This document shows, one piece after another, positions 20,067 through 29,263 of a stretch of 64,000 nt of DNA (positions within the stretch are counted from its first letter, which is position 1; every line of letters begins with the position of its first letter). Both the position numbers and the translations under genes were made by a program. The notes beneath the pieces were generated by a model. The model did no database searches, was not told the origin of the DNA, and saw only the letters and a program-made list of their open reading frames with translations. Origin of the DNA: Bradyrhizobium sp. 164 (GTDB lineage: Bacteria; Pseudomonadota; Alphaproteobacteria; Rhizobiales; Xanthobacteraceae); contig NZ_JADPKA010000026.1 in assembly GCF_023073715.1 (NCBI RefSeq), positions 124,001 through 188,000 on the forward strand, written 5' to 3'.

Positions 20067-21080
20067 ATGGCTGATTCCGCAACCATGCCATTGATCGAGG
20101 TCGCTAATCTCGGCGCGCGCCTCAACACCAGCCGCGGGCCGGCGCAGGCCGTGCGTGGCGTCAGCTTTGCCCTTAAGCGCGGCGAGACGCTCGGGCTCGT
20201 CGGCGAATCCGGCTGCGGCAAGTCGGTCACGGCGTTATCGCTGATGGGGCTGCTGCCAGACAGCGCGGTGGTCGGCGGCAGCATCAAGCTGGATGGCAAC
20301 GAGCTCGTCGGGCTTTCGGATGCGGATTATTGTCGCCTGCGCGGCAACCGCATCAGCATGATCTTCCAGGAGCCGATGACCGCGCTCAATCCGATGCACA
20401 CGATCGGCCACCAGGTCGCCGAGCCGCTGCGGCGTCACAAGAAATATTCGGCGTCACAGGCGCGGCGCGAGACCATCGCCTTGCTCGACCGGGTCGGGCT
20501 GCCCGATGCTATCAGGCGCGTCGACGCCTATCCGCACCAGTTTTCCGGCGGCCAGCGCCAGCGTGTCACCATTGCGATGGCGCTCGCCTGCGAGCCGGAC
20601 CTCTTGATCGCGGACGAGCCGACCACCGCGCTCGACGTCACCATCCAGGGCCAGATCCTCGACCTCATCGCTGATCTCGTCGAGGAGCGCGGCATGTCGA
20701 TGATCCTGATCTCGCACGATCTCGGTGTCATCGCCGAGAACGTGCAGCGCATGATGGTGATGTACGGCGGCACCGTCGTCGAGAGCGGACCGACCGACGA
20801 GGTGTTCCGGCGCATGGGGCATCCCTATACGCAGGGCCTGTTCCGCGCCCGGCCGAAGCTCGGTGCGCGCAAGGGGACGCGGCTGAAGACGATCTTGGGC
20901 ACAGTGCCGGAGCTCGCCGATTTGCCGTCCGGCTGCACCTTCTCTGATCGCTGTCCCCTGGTGATCGATCAGTGTCGTGCCGCGTTGCCGCCGATGGTGG
21001 ACGTCGGACCTGGCCATGGCGTGCGTTGCATCAGGACCGACGTATCGATGGCCGAACGCGTCGGAGCGCTGATCGCATGA
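20067..21080 (+). CDS. Peptide-type ABC transporter ATP-binding protein (DppD-like)
   Basis: A 337-residue ATPase of the OppD/DppD type. Walker A is GESGCGKS near residue 47, the signature is [15 protein letters not shown] near residue 158, and Walker B is [14 protein letters not shown] near residue 179. The C-terminal oligopeptide-transporter domain carries the spaced cysteines ([10 protein letters not shown]...QCRA) that in this family often bind an iron-sulfur cluster. The start has GGGAGCGG upstream. The stop overlaps the start of the second ATPase by 4 bases, as is usual for DppD-DppF pairs. Confidence 0.93.
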   Translation: MADSATMPLIEVANLGARLNTSRGPAQAVRGVSFALKRGETLGLVGESGCGKSVTALSLMGLLPDSAVVGGSIKLDGNELVGLSDADYCRLRGNRISMIFQEPMTALNPMHTIGHQVAEPLRRHKKYSASQARRETIALLDRVGLPDAIRRVDAYPHQFSGGQRQRVTIAMALACEPDLLIADEPTTALDVTIQGQILDLIADLVEERGMSMILISHDLGVIAENVQRMMVMYGGTVVESGPTDEVFRRMGHPYTQGLFRARPKLGARKGTRLKTILGTVPELADLPSGCTFSDRCPLVIDQCRAALPPMVDVGPGHGVRCIRTDVSMAERVGALIA

Positions 21081-22084
21081 CCGCCGCCGGATTGCTTCTC
21101 GAGGTGAAGGATCTCGAGCAGCGCTATACGCTGCCGCGCGAAAGCCTGTTTCGCCCGCCGGGGCAGGTGCGCGCGCTGAACGGCGTGAGCGTGCAGGTCG
21201 CCGCGGGCAAGAGCCTCGGCGTCGTCGGCGAATCCGGTTCCGGCAAGTCGACCTTCGCGCGGCTGGTGATGGCGCTGGAGCGGCCGACGTCAGGGCAGGT
21301 CGCGCTGCTCGGCTGCGATCTCAACCGCATCTCTGCCGATGAACTGCGCCGTGCCAGGCGTGATTTCCAGATGGTGTTCCAGGACCCTTACGGCTCGCTG
21401 GATCCGCGCCAAACCATCGCCCGCATCGTCGCCGAGCCCCTCACCGTGCTGGAGGAGGCGGATCGCACCAAATTCCGCGAACGCGTCGCCGCAGTGCTGC
21501 GCCAGGTCGGCTTGCGCGACGCCGACATGGACAAATATCCGCACGAATTCTCCGGCGGGCAGCGCCAGCGCATCGCCATTGCGCGTGCGCTGATCACCCA
21601 GCCGAAGCTGATCGTCGCCGACGAGCCGGTCTCCGCGCTCGACGTCTCCGTGCAAGCGCAAGTGTTGAACCTGATGCAGGACCTCCAGGAGCAGTTCGGT
21701 CTCAGCTACATCCTGATCAGCCACGATCTCGCCGTCGTCGACTATCTCTGCGACGAGGTTGCGGTGATGTATCTCGGCCGGATCGTCGAACAGGGCCGGC
21801 CGCAGGACCTGTTCGAGCACTGCGCCCATCCCTATACGCGCGCGCTCTTGGATGCCGTGCCGCGGGCACGCGCCGGCGGCGGCCGGCGGCGGCGCGGGGC
21901 CCAGGCGGCCGCCTCGCAATCGGCGGCGGCGACCGGATGCCCCTACGCCGCGCGCTGTGCCCTCGCTGACCAGCATTGCCGCGCGATCCTGCCTGAGTTA
22001 CGCAAGGTAGGCGAGGGGCACCTTGCCGCCTGCCACAAGACGGAGGCGGTGATGGCGTTGCCCCGGCCGACCCTGGAAGGTTAG
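21077..22084 (+). CDS. Peptide-type ABC transporter ATP-binding protein (DppF-like)
   Basis: A 335-residue ATPase of the OppF/DppF type from the ATG at 21077, which overlaps the dppD-like stop (ATGA). Walker A is GESGSGKST near residue 56, the signature is [16 protein letters not shown], and Walker B is LIVADEPVSALDVSVQ. The C-terminal part has the family cysteine motif GCPYAARCAL. Just before this there is an unusual Ala/Gly/Arg-rich linker (RARAGGGRRRRGAQAAAS). A longer in-frame start at 20972 lies deep within the upstream gene and is rejected. The two ATPases would form the heterodimeric motor for the DppB/DppC-like channel. Confidence 0.92.
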   Translation: MTAAGLLLEVKDLEQRYTLPRESLFRPPGQVRALNGVSVQVAAGKSLGVVGESGSGKSTFARLVMALERPTSGQVALLGCDLNRISADELRRARRDFQMVFQDPYGSLDPRQTIARIVAEPLTVLEEADRTKFRERVAAVLRQVGLRDADMDKYPHEFSGGQRQRIAIARALITQPKLIVADEPVSALDVSVQAQVLNLMQDLQEQFGLSYILISHDLAVVDYLCDEVAVMYLGRIVEQGRPQDLFEHCAHPYTRALLDAVPRARAGGGRRRRGAQAAASQSAAATGCPYAARCALADQHCRAILPELRKVGEGHLAACHKTEAVMALPRPTLEG

Positions 22085-22140
22085 TCTCCAGAGCAGGATT
22101 GGCGTAGGCTTGAAGAACAGAGATGGCCGGGGAGTTGCGC

Positions 22141-23637
22141 ATGTTCAGGAAATTATCGATCGTTGCATTCGCCGCCGTGCTTGCCGCAGCGCCGTTGCCG
22201 GTGCTGGCGCAGAGCAAGAAGGACAGCGTCGTCATGGCGATGGCGCTGGAGCCGCCGGGTCTCGATCCCACCAACGCCGCCGCCGCCGCGATCGCCGAGG
22301 TCACGCTCTACAACATCTATGAGACGCTGACCAAGATCAACGAGGACGGCTCCGTCTCGCCGCTGCTGGCCGAAAGCTGGAGCGCCTCGCCGGACCTGAA
22401 GACCTATACGTTCAAGCTGCGCAAGGGCGTCAAATTCCACAACGGCGAGCCGTTCGATTCCGCCGCGGTGAAGTTTTCGTTCGAGCGTAACGCCGTGCCG
22501 ACCAGCACCAACAAGGACAAGAGCCTGTTCCAGAGCTTCGAGTCCGTTGCGGCGCCCGACGCCGACACGATCGTGATCACCCTGAAGAATTCCGAGCCGA
22601 ACCTGCCGTTCCTGCTCGGGCAGGCCAGCGGCTCGATCGTCGAGCCGAAGAGCGCTGCCACCAACATCACACAGCCGGTCGGCACCGGGCCTTACCAGTT
22701 AGGGGCCTGGGCCAAGGGCTCCTCGATCACCCTGAGCAAATGGGCCGACTATCGCAACGCCGCGGCGATCAAGCTGTCCAAGGTGACGATCCGCTTCATC
22801 TCGGATCCGGCGGCGCAGATCGCCGCGCTGCTCTCGGGCGACGTCGATGCGTTCCCGCGCGTGTCGGCCCAGCGCAGCATCGCTCAGTTCAAGGCCGATC
22901 CACGGTTCACGGTGCTGGTCGGCGGCTCCAGGGCCAAGACCATCGTCGCGATCAACCACCGCAAGAAACCGCTGGACGACGTCCGCGTCCGCCGCGCCAT
23001 CCTCGCCGCGATCGACCGCAAAGCGATGATCGACGGCGCCGTCGACGGTTTCGGCACGCCGATCGGCAGCTTCTACGTGCCGGGCGCGCTCGGCTATGTC
23101 GACACCACCGGCATCAATCCCTACGATCCCGAGAAGGCCAAGAAGCTGCTCGCCGAGGCCGGCGTCACCACGCCGCTGGAGCTTTCGCTGAAGCTGCCGC
23201 CGCCGTCCTATGCGCGGCAGGGCGGCGAGATCGTCGCGGCCCAGCTCGCCAAGGTCGGCATCGTCGCCAAAATCGAGAACGTCGAATGGGCGCAATGGCT
23301 GTCGCAGGTGTTCGCCGGCAATGGTCCGCACAATTTCGAGCTCACCATCGTCAGCCATGTCGAGCCGTTCGACCTCGTCAAGATTACCGAGCCGGACTAC
23401 TATCTCGGCTACAACAACGAAGCCTTCAACGCGCTCTACAAGCAGATCGTGTCCACGCCGGATGAGGCGGCTCGCGCAAAACTTCTCGGTGACGCCCAGC
23501 GCATGCTGGCCACCGACGCCGTCTCCGCCTACCTGTACCAGCCGCAGCTGATCACCATCACCAACAAGAAGCTGAAGGGCGTCTGGAAGGACGTCCCGCA
23601 ATACGAGAATGATTTCTCGACCTGGTATTGGGAGTAA
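22141..23637 (+). CDS. Peptide-type ABC transporter binding protein (family 5)
   Basis: A 498-residue DppA/OppA-type extracellular solute-binding protein. The ATG at 22141 is preferred over the in-frame ATG at 22123 because GGGGAG lies 6 bases upstream and the protein then opens with a clean signal peptide (MFRKLSIVAFAAVLAAAPLP, cleaved near VLA|QS). The family 5 signature appears as YTFKLRKGVKFHNGEPFDSA near residue 84. It delivers substrate to the four preceding transporter proteins; the order permease, permease, ATPase, ATPase, binding protein is less common but known. A strong hairpin follows the stop. Confidence 0.9.
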   Translation: MFRKLSIVAFAAVLAAAPLPVLAQSKKDSVVMAMALEPPGLDPTNAAAAAIAEVTLYNIYETLTKINEDGSVSPLLAESWSASPDLKTYTFKLRKGVKFHNGEPFDSAAVKFSFERNAVPTSTNKDKSLFQSFESVAAPDADTIVITLKNSEPNLPFLLGQASGSIVEPKSAATNITQPVGTGPYQLGAWAKGSSITLSKWADYRNAAAIKLSKVTIRFISDPAAQIAALLSGDVDAFPRVSAQRSIAQFKADPRFTVLVGGSRAKTIVAINHRKKPLDDVRVRRAILAAIDRKAMIDGAVDGFGTPIGSFYVPGALGYVDTTGINPYDPEKAKKLLAEAGVTTPLELSLKLPPPSYARQGGEIVAAQLAKVGIVAKIENVEWAQWLSQVFAGNGPHNFELTIVSHVEPFDLVKITEPDYYLGYNNEAFNALYKQIVSTPDEAARAKLLGDAQRMLATDAVSAYLYQPQLITITNKKLKGVWKDVPQYENDFSTWYWE

Positions 23638-23670
23638 GGGCCGGCTCAAGTCGAGCCTGTCGCTTCCAAT

Positions 23671-23699
23671 TTGACCTCTTCCCATCGGGAAGAGGTCAA
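23671..23699 (+). terminator. Rho-independent-like terminator after the ABC binding-protein gene
   Basis: TTGACCTCTTCCC (23671-23683) pairs perfectly with GGGAAGAGGTCAA (23687-23699) around the loop ATC, a 13-base stem 33 bases after the stop. The following TCGTTTGG is only weakly T-rich. A fragment at about 23715-23755 (AACAACCCCATGCACAGTAG) resembles a sequence I recall from many Bradyrhizobium intergenic regions, unverified. Confidence 0.75.
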
Positions 23700-23899
23700 T
23701 CGTTTGGCGTGTCCAAAACAAAAACCTGAAAAACAACCCCATGCACAGTAGGCGTGGATAGTCATTTCAATGGTTTACGCGTTGCGCGGTTCGGTGGTCT
23801 GCGCGATGCGCTCGGACGTTGACCCGTCGGGCAAAACACTGGCAATATATCATCATCGCGGCCTCATGGTTCGGGACGCACCGTCAGGCGAGGCACGCC

Positions 23900-25579
23900 G
23901 TGAAGAAGCCATCCTGCCGCGACGCTGGCATGGTCGCGGCTGCCCCTAGCGGCGAGGCGACGACCCCTCTGAAGCTCGACGATGCGCCACTGAGCAATAT
24001 CGCTCAGGCGCTGGCCAGTGGGCAGGTCACCGCGACGGCGCTGACCAAAGCCTACCTCGCGCGCATCGAGGCCTACGATCGCGGCGGACCCGCGCTCAAC
24101 GCCGTGCGCGCGCTCAATCCCGACGCGCTCGCGATCGCGGGCAAGCTCGACACCAGCAGACCGTCGGCCAGGCGGCCGCTGGCGGGCATCCCGATCCTGG
24201 TGAAGGACAACATCGCGACCGGAGACAAACAGCCGACGACGGCGGGCTCGCTGGCGCTGGAAGGCGCGCGCGCCCGGGACGATGCCACGATCGTCAAGCT
24301 GCTGCGGGACGCGGGCGCAGTGATCCTCGGCAAGGCGAACCTGACCGAGTTCTCCAACATGCTCGCGGTCGACATGCCCGGCGGCTACTCGTCGCTGGGT
24401 GGTCAAGTGAAGAATCCTTATGGGCCGGCGCTGATGGGCGAGCATGGCATCCCGATCCTGACTCCCGGAGGCTCGAGCGCGGGTTCGGCGGTGGCGGTGG
24501 CGGCAGGCCTGTGCGCAGCTTCGATCGGCACCGAGACCTCGGGCTCGCTGCTGTTCCCCGCCAGCCTGAACGGCCTCGTCACCGTCAAGCCGACCGTCGG
24601 GCTGATCAGCCGTGCCGGTATCGTGCCGATCGCGCACAGCCAGGACACTGCAGGGCCGATGACGCGCACCGTGCGCGACGCGGCGATGCTGCTGAACGTG
24701 CTGGCGGCCAAGGACCCGCTCGACCCGGCCACGCAAAAGCAGCGGCGGCCTGCCGATTATACTGCGGGCCTCGCGCGGGATACGATGAACGGTGCGCGCA
24801 TTGGCGTGCCGAGCGACCCGGCCGACCCGCTGAACGATTGCTTCTACGGCAAGCTGCTGCCCGACAGGATCAAGGTCATGACCGAGACGATCAAGGTGCT
24901 GGAGGATCTTGGCGCCGTCATCGTGCGCGCCAATATGCCGACGCTCGGCTGGATCGGCGGACCGGGCACCACCATGGCCGTGCTCAACCGCAATCCGTTG
25001 AGCGAGCAAAAAGGTACTGTCGCAAGGCCGCCGGTCGTCTTCCTCTATGAGCTGAAGCACGACCTCAATCTCTATTTGAACACATGGGCCACAAACACGG
25101 ACATCAAGAGCATCGCCGACATCGTGGCCTTCAACGAAGCGAACGCGGAGAGGGCGCTGCGTTTCGGCCAAGATCATTTCCTCGCCGCCGACATGACCAG
25201 GGGCGATCTCAGCGAGCGCGAGTACAAATCCGCGCGCGCCATGGATCTGCTCTCGGCCAAGACGCGCGGCATGGATGCCTACATGAACGAGCACAAGCTC
25301 GATGCGGTGCTGTTCGCAGGCGCCACCGGCGCCGCGATCGCCGCGAGGGCAGGCTATCCCAGCGTCATGGTGCCCGGAGGCTTCATCTCGGGAACGATCG
25401 ACGGCAAGGACACGCCAGACTATCCGCTCGGCGTCACCTTCGCAGGCCGTGCCTGGAGCGAGCACAAGCTGCTGCGTCTGGCCTACGCCTATGAGCAGGC
25501 CTCCAACAAGCGCAAGCCGCCGCCCGGCTTGCTGGCGCCTTGGACCTCACCGGCAGACACCCGATCAGCCTTGCATTGA
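23900..25579 (+). CDS. Amidase (amidase-signature family), second copy
   Basis: A 559-residue amidase-signature protein from the chosen GTG. The catalytic Lys (ILVKDNIATG), the cis-Ser block (PGGSSAGSAVAV) and the nucleophilic Ser (GTETSGSLLFPAS) are all visible, so it should be active. It is longer than the amidase at 16709 and belongs to a different subgroup, close to 6-aminohexanoate-cyclic-dimer hydrolase and aryl-acylamidase-like proteins. The GTG at 23900 has GCGAGG 6 bases upstream; ATG 23930 and TTG 23819 are other in-frame options, and none starts a convincing signal peptide. A terminator-like hairpin separates it from the transporter, so it has its own promoter. Confidence 0.82.
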   Translation: MKKPSCRDAGMVAAAPSGEATTPLKLDDAPLSNIAQALASGQVTATALTKAYLARIEAYDRGGPALNAVRALNPDALAIAGKLDTSRPSARRPLAGIPILVKDNIATGDKQPTTAGSLALEGARARDDATIVKLLRDAGAVILGKANLTEFSNMLAVDMPGGYSSLGGQVKNPYGPALMGEHGIPILTPGGSSAGSAVAVAAGLCAASIGTETSGSLLFPASLNGLVTVKPTVGLISRAGIVPIAHSQDTAGPMTRTVRDAAMLLNVLAAKDPLDPATQKQRRPADYTAGLARDTMNGARIGVPSDPADPLNDCFYGKLLPDRIKVMTETIKVLEDLGAVIVRANMPTLGWIGGPGTTMAVLNRNPLSEQKGTVARPPVVFLYELKHDLNLYLNTWATNTDIKSIADIVAFNEANAERALRFGQDHFLAADMTRGDLSEREYKSARAMDLLSAKTRGMDAYMNEHKLDAVLFAGATGAAIAARAGYPSVMVPGGFISGTIDGKDTPDYPLGVTFAGRAWSEHKLLRLAYAYEQASNKRKPPPGLLAPWTSPADTRSALH

Positions 25580-25849
25580 TGAATTGGATCGCTGCTTTCG
25601 ATCGTAACGCGGACACCCGGGCCCGTCCGCTGGTGCCGCCTTTGTGACCCAACTGAGACATTGGCGCAGAGCTTCTGTCTCGCATCTTGCGTTTAGGAGC
25701 ACGGCGGCTCTTCGCTCGCCCCGGCTGCCTCATCGTGGATGGCGACACCCTCCAAAATCGTCCGCCTATCGGTGCAGACCGGAAGTGACTAGCGGGCAGC
25801 CAGAACAACGCTTTTGACCCGATGCAGACAGGACCGTCTCGCTGCGAGC
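25580..25849. other. Non-coding gap with a degenerate repeat-like stretch
   Basis: No supportable gene. Around 25645-25680 the reverse strand reads in one frame as MSQLGHK, a motif I recall from numerous spurious Rhizobiales frames that come from a dispersed intergenic repeat. It is probably a decayed copy. No clear terminator was found for either flanking gene. Confidence 0.4.
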
Positions 25850-27622
25850 CTATCCTTCCGGCACACCTGCCAAGCTTAGGCCCTCGTAAATGCGCTCGCG
25901 CTGGGCCAGGAAGGTCGGGTTTTCACTGCGCCGCTCGTTGCGAAATCTAGCGACGGTAAAGTTCGGGTCCAACCGAAGCCCGGCATTCCGCGCCTCCCGC
26001 GCCTCCGTAGCGCGACCGCTGAGCGCTGAGGCCGCGGCCAGGAAAAAATGCGGCATGGCAACATTAGGATTTATTTCGACTGATCTGCGCAGCCGGTCTA
26101 GGGCTGAATCGAGCCGGCCGAGGAAGAGGTCGGCGATCCCAAGCAGGGCAAGCCAGCGATCCAGTCCGGGATCGCGGGGGCTCAGCCGGATTGCGTTCAT
26201 GAGATCGGCTTCTGCCTCTTCCGCGCGTCCGAGTAGCACCTTCATGAAGCCTGCGTCGGCATGGGCCCAGGCCAGATTGCGATCCAGCGCGATTGCGAAC
26301 TCAAGCTCGCGCAGCGACCGCTCCGTCGCGCCCGAGACATGCAGGACATTGGCGTGTACGAAATGGGCCAGCGCGTTGCCCGGAGCAAGCGTCAATGCCT
26401 GAGTGATCGCGGTATGGGCGATACGTAGCTGTTCCTCGCGATTGGTCGAGGCAAAGGTGCGAAGTTCGTTGCCATGATAGAAGGCGAGACCGACCAACGC
26501 CTCGACATTGCGAGGGTCCAACCTGAGCGCCGCGTCGAACAGGTCGCACGCCGCGCGGTCGCGGCGCAGCGACAAGGGTTGGTTGAGGATTGCCCAGCCG
26601 CGCATCGCCAAGTCTACGGCATCCATGTTGTTCGGCCGTTCGCGCTCGGCCCGGCGGCCTTCCGCGGCAACGAGCTGGATGCCCACGGTCCGGGCGAGGC
26701 GCGTGGTGATCTCATCTTGCATGTCGAAGATATCGGCGCGCGGCTTGTCGAAGCGTTCGGCCCAAAGGTGCGCGCCGGTTTCGGTGTCGATGAGCTGCGC
26801 GTTGACGCGTACGCGGTCGCCGCCGCCCTGCACGCTGCCTTCCATCACGTAGCGCACACCAAGCTCGCGGCCGATTACGCGGACGTCGACTGGCTTGCTT
26901 TTGAAGGTGAAGGCGGTGTTGCGAGCTATGACGAAGGCTCCAGGAATGCGCGACAGGTCGGTTGTGAGACTTTCAGTGATACCGTCGACGAAGTAGTCCT
27001 GCTCGCTGTTGCCATCGAGGTTGACGAAGGGCAGGACCACGATGGAGAGCCGCGGTGCGATGGCCGTGTGCGGCGCCGTTGCTGCGGCGCGCATCGGTGA
27101 AAGCGAATAGACCTGCACCGGCTCGGCGATGTTCTTCAGTTGCTGCTGGCCGCGATCTTGTGCGGCGATGTCCATTTTGCCACGTACTTGGTGATAGGCC
27201 GCACTAGACAGGCAGATACCACCAGGCTCGGCAATCTGCTCCAATCGCGCCGCCACATTGACCCCATCGCCCATGAGGTCGCCATCGTCCTCCACGACCA
27301 CGTCGCCAAGGTTGATGCCAATGCGGAACTCGATACGCCTATCCGGTGCTAAGCCGGCGTTGCTCTCGACCATAGCCCGTTGCACATCGACCGCCGAGCG
27401 AACTGCATCCACCACCGAGGCGAACTCGGCCAGCAAGCCATCTCCGGTGGTCTTGACGATGCGTCCGCGATGGGCCGCGATAACAGGATCGATCAAGCTC
27501 TTGCGGATGACTCGGAGGCGATCGAGCGTACCTTCCTCGTCAGTTGCCACCAGCCGACTATAGCCGACTGCATCGGCCGCGAGGATCGTGGTCAACCGTC
27601 GGTTTGGCCGCTCGATCGCCAA
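25850..27622 (-). CDS. Class III adenylate/guanylate cyclase with TolB-like and TPR domains
   Basis: A 590-residue signalling protein. The cyclase domain occupies about residues 8-170: ILAADAVGYSR and KTTGDGLLAEF carry the two metal-binding Asp residues, and GDGVNVAARLEQIA carries the transition-state Asn and Arg. A TolB-like domain follows (LSIVVLPFVNLDG... to HLWAERFDK), then TPR-like repeats to the C terminus. No membrane segment is evident. The start is set at a TTG (27620-27622) because GGAGGG lies 4 bases upstream and the protein then begins MAIERPNRRLTTILAAD, the usual opening of the family. An upstream ATG at 27688 has no ribosome-binding site. It probably makes cAMP; the stimulus is unknown. 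Confidence 0.85.
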   Translation of the reverse strand: MAIERPNRRLTTILAADAVGYSRLVATDEEGTLDRLRVIRKSLIDPVIAAHRGRIVKTTGDGLLAEFASVVDAVRSAVDVQRAMVESNAGLAPDRRIEFRIGINLGDVVVEDDGDLMGDGVNVAARLEQIAEPGGICLSSAAYHQVRGKMDIAAQDRGQQQLKNIAEPVQVYSLSPMRAAATAPHTAIAPRLSIVVLPFVNLDGNSEQDYFVDGITESLTTDLSRIPGAFVIARNTAFTFKSKPVDVRVIGRELGVRYVMEGSVQGGGDRVRVNAQLIDTETGAHLWAERFDKPRADIFDMQDEITTRLARTVGIQLVAAEGRRAERERPNNMDAVDLAMRGWAILNQPLSLRRDRAACDLFDAALRLDPRNVEALVGLAFYHGNELRTFASTNREEQLRIAHTAITQALTLAPGNALAHFVHANVLHVSGATERSLRELEFAIALDRNLAWAHADAGFMKVLLGRAEEAEADLMNAIRLSPRDPGLDRWLALLGIADLFLGRLDSALDRLRRSVEINPNVAMPHFFLAAASALSGRATEAREARNAGLRLDPNFTVARFRNERRSENPTFLAQRERIYEGLSLAGVPEG

Positions 27623-28246
27623 GTTTCCCTCCTGGATCGATCGAGGCCAGTCTACGCATTTAGTTGCAGGTGCCAAGGGATTTGACATGAGGGAGCGGTC
27701 GAGGTGTCTGATCCTGCTCCATAGCGTCGCCGGGCTGGTTCGCTAGCGTCGGCTCATGAAGACGGACCGGATTCAGCCGGCCAAGCGGCTAAACGGCGCG
27801 GATGACTCGAAGCAGACAGGCGGGCCCCTTAGGTGAGTGATTGCCGCGGCCGACGCGATCCTTCGCCTCCGTCAGCCGTCGCGCAATTCCGATGCTCTGC
27901 AAGCGCTAAATAGAGGGGCCGCGCCGACGCCGACTCCGCTTTCGGGCAAAGCCTTATGTCCGGTTGTGGCCAGGAAGCGGACGTAAGGTCACCCATCGCT
28001 AGGCTGCTGTGGATAGTGGTTGGCGCGTGAGTCGATTCATTTGGAAGAATAACCTTTTTCGCAACTACCAAAGCGTGTGTGGCAAAGTGAGGGAGTAACC
28101 GGGAAGCCGAACTGTCCAGAGTGAGGCCCGCGACGAGGGAGCTGCGCCGCAAGGGCATTGAACGTTTGGAACCCTCATGCGTTAGCCGCACGGATGAAGG
28201 CCGGATGGACCATCCGGCATGACGACGCGGCCACGGAGTTCGGTTC
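27623..28246. other. Intergenic region between divergent cyclase and CorA genes
   Basis: About 620 bases without a convincing gene. It must hold the promoters of both flanking genes, but I see no clear -35/-10 pair. A perfect small palindrome with arms GCCGGATGG/CCATCCGGC lies at 28200-28218, 29 bases before the CorA start, and could form a leader hairpin. Reverse-strand frames here look like repeat-derived noise (arginine- and serine-rich, no domain). Confidence 0.4.
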
Positions 28247-29221
28247 TTGCTTAAGCTTTACAGGTGGCCGTCGGACGACTGGCACGGCATCGGTGCGGAA
28301 ATGCCCTCGGAGATCATCTGGGCCGATCTCTTGAACGCGAGTGACGAGGAAAAGCAGTTCGTCGAACGACTGCTCGGGATCCGCATTCCCTCGGAAGAGT
28401 CCCTCAGCGAGATCGAGGCGTCGAGCCGCCTGATCCTCGACCACGGGGCGCTCTATCTCAGCTCGCCCGCGCTCCGGCCCAGCGAAAACAAGGAGGCCGA
28501 GATCACGCCGGTGGGGTTCGTCATTGGCCCGCATGTTCTGGTGACGGTGCGCTTTGCGGAGCTGCCGATCTTCGACGACGTCGGCAAGCGCATCGGCTCC
28601 GACGACAGCCTGGAGAACGGCATGTGCGTGTTCACCAGCCTGCTCGAGGCCATGGTTGACCGTGGCGCCGATGTCCTGGAGCATCTCGGCGCCAAGGTGG
28701 ACCGGCTCTCGCGGGGCGTCTTTAGGGGCGGGCTGGTTCGCACCCAACGTCCGGTGCGCTCCAGCCGCAGGATGCGCGAGGCGCTGGAGAATATCGGCGA
28801 GCTGGCCGACCGGCTGGCCAAGGCGCGCGATGTCCTGCTCGGGGTCGGCCGCGTTGCCTCGTTTGCCGGCGATGTCGGCAGTGAATGGATCAGGGCCGCG
28901 TCGAAGAAACGTCTCGAGGCGGTGTCGAAGGACGTCGTTTCACTCAGCGACTACGAGACACGACTGTCCGACAAGATCCAGCTGCTGCTCGATGCGGTGC
29001 TCGGCTTCGTCAACATCCAGCAGAACGAGCTGTTCAAGATCCTGACGATCGTCTCCGTTGTCGGCGTGCCGCCGACCATCCTGGTCGGCATCTGGGGCAT
29101 GAACTTCAAGCACATACCAGAGCTGGACTGGACCTTCGGCTATCCGTTGGCCTGGCTTGCGGTGATTGCCAGCGGCGTGCTTCCGCTGATCTGGTTCAAG
29201 CGGCGCGGCTGGTTCGATTGA
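28247..29221 (+). CDS. CorA-family divalent cation channel (CorA/ZntB-like)
   Basis: A 324-residue membrane protein with a long soluble N-terminal domain and two C-terminal transmembrane helices. The defining Gly-Met-Asn motif is at residues 284-286 (IWGMNF), between helix 1 (TIVSVVGVPPTILVGIWG) and helix 2 (PLAWLAVIASGVLPLIWF). It forms a pentameric inner-membrane channel or transporter for magnesium, cobalt or zinc. The start is a TTG with ACGGAG 9 bases upstream. The loop after GMN contains several acidic residues and a histidine (KHIPELDW). CorA proteins can pass cobalt, which is relevant to the cobalamin cluster downstream, but no direct link is visible. Confidence 0.9.
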   Translation: MLKLYRWPSDDWHGIGAEMPSEIIWADLLNASDEEKQFVERLLGIRIPSEESLSEIEASSRLILDHGALYLSSPALRPSENKEAEITPVGFVIGPHVLVTVRFAELPIFDDVGKRIGSDDSLENGMCVFTSLLEAMVDRGADVLEHLGAKVDRLSRGVFRGGLVRTQRPVRSSRRMREALENIGELADRLAKARDVLLGVGRVASFAGDVGSEWIRAASKKRLEAVSKDVVSLSDYETRLSDKIQLLLDAVLGFVNIQQNELFKILTIVSVVGVPPTILVGIWGMNFKHIPELDWTFGYPLAWLAVIASGVLPLIWFKRRGWFD

Positions 29222-29262
29222 AGCGGCGGCGCACCGTTCGAAAGCGATGCGCCGCTGCTTTG
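29222..29262. terminator. Bidirectional terminator between convergent genes
   Basis: AGCGGCGGCGCA (29222-29233) pairs with TGCGCCGCTGCT (29248-29259) with one mismatch, in the 42-base gap between the CorA gene and the hydrolase gene on the other strand. It is followed by TTTGA on the plus strand. Confidence 0.65.
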
Positions 29263-29263
29263 A

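Noticed and set aside
22085..22140. Sigma-54-like TTGGCGTAGGCTTGA before the family 5 binding protein
   Set aside because: The gap between the GG and the TTG is one base too short for a -24/-12 promoter and the GC is missing.
23864..25465. A 533-codon open frame on the minus strand
   Set aside because: It lies wholly opposite the amidase gene, is Arg/His/Asp-rich and lacks any domain; it is a high-GC shadow.
25434..25808. A 124-codon minus-strand frame after the second amidase
   Set aside because: It overlaps the amidase end and contains an MSQLGHK-type motif that I recall from repeat-derived spurious frames in Rhizobiales.
27829..28191. A 120-codon minus-strand frame in the cyclase-CorA gap
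   Set aside because: No ribosome-binding site, no domain and Ser/Arg-rich composition; it appears to be chance or repeat-derived.
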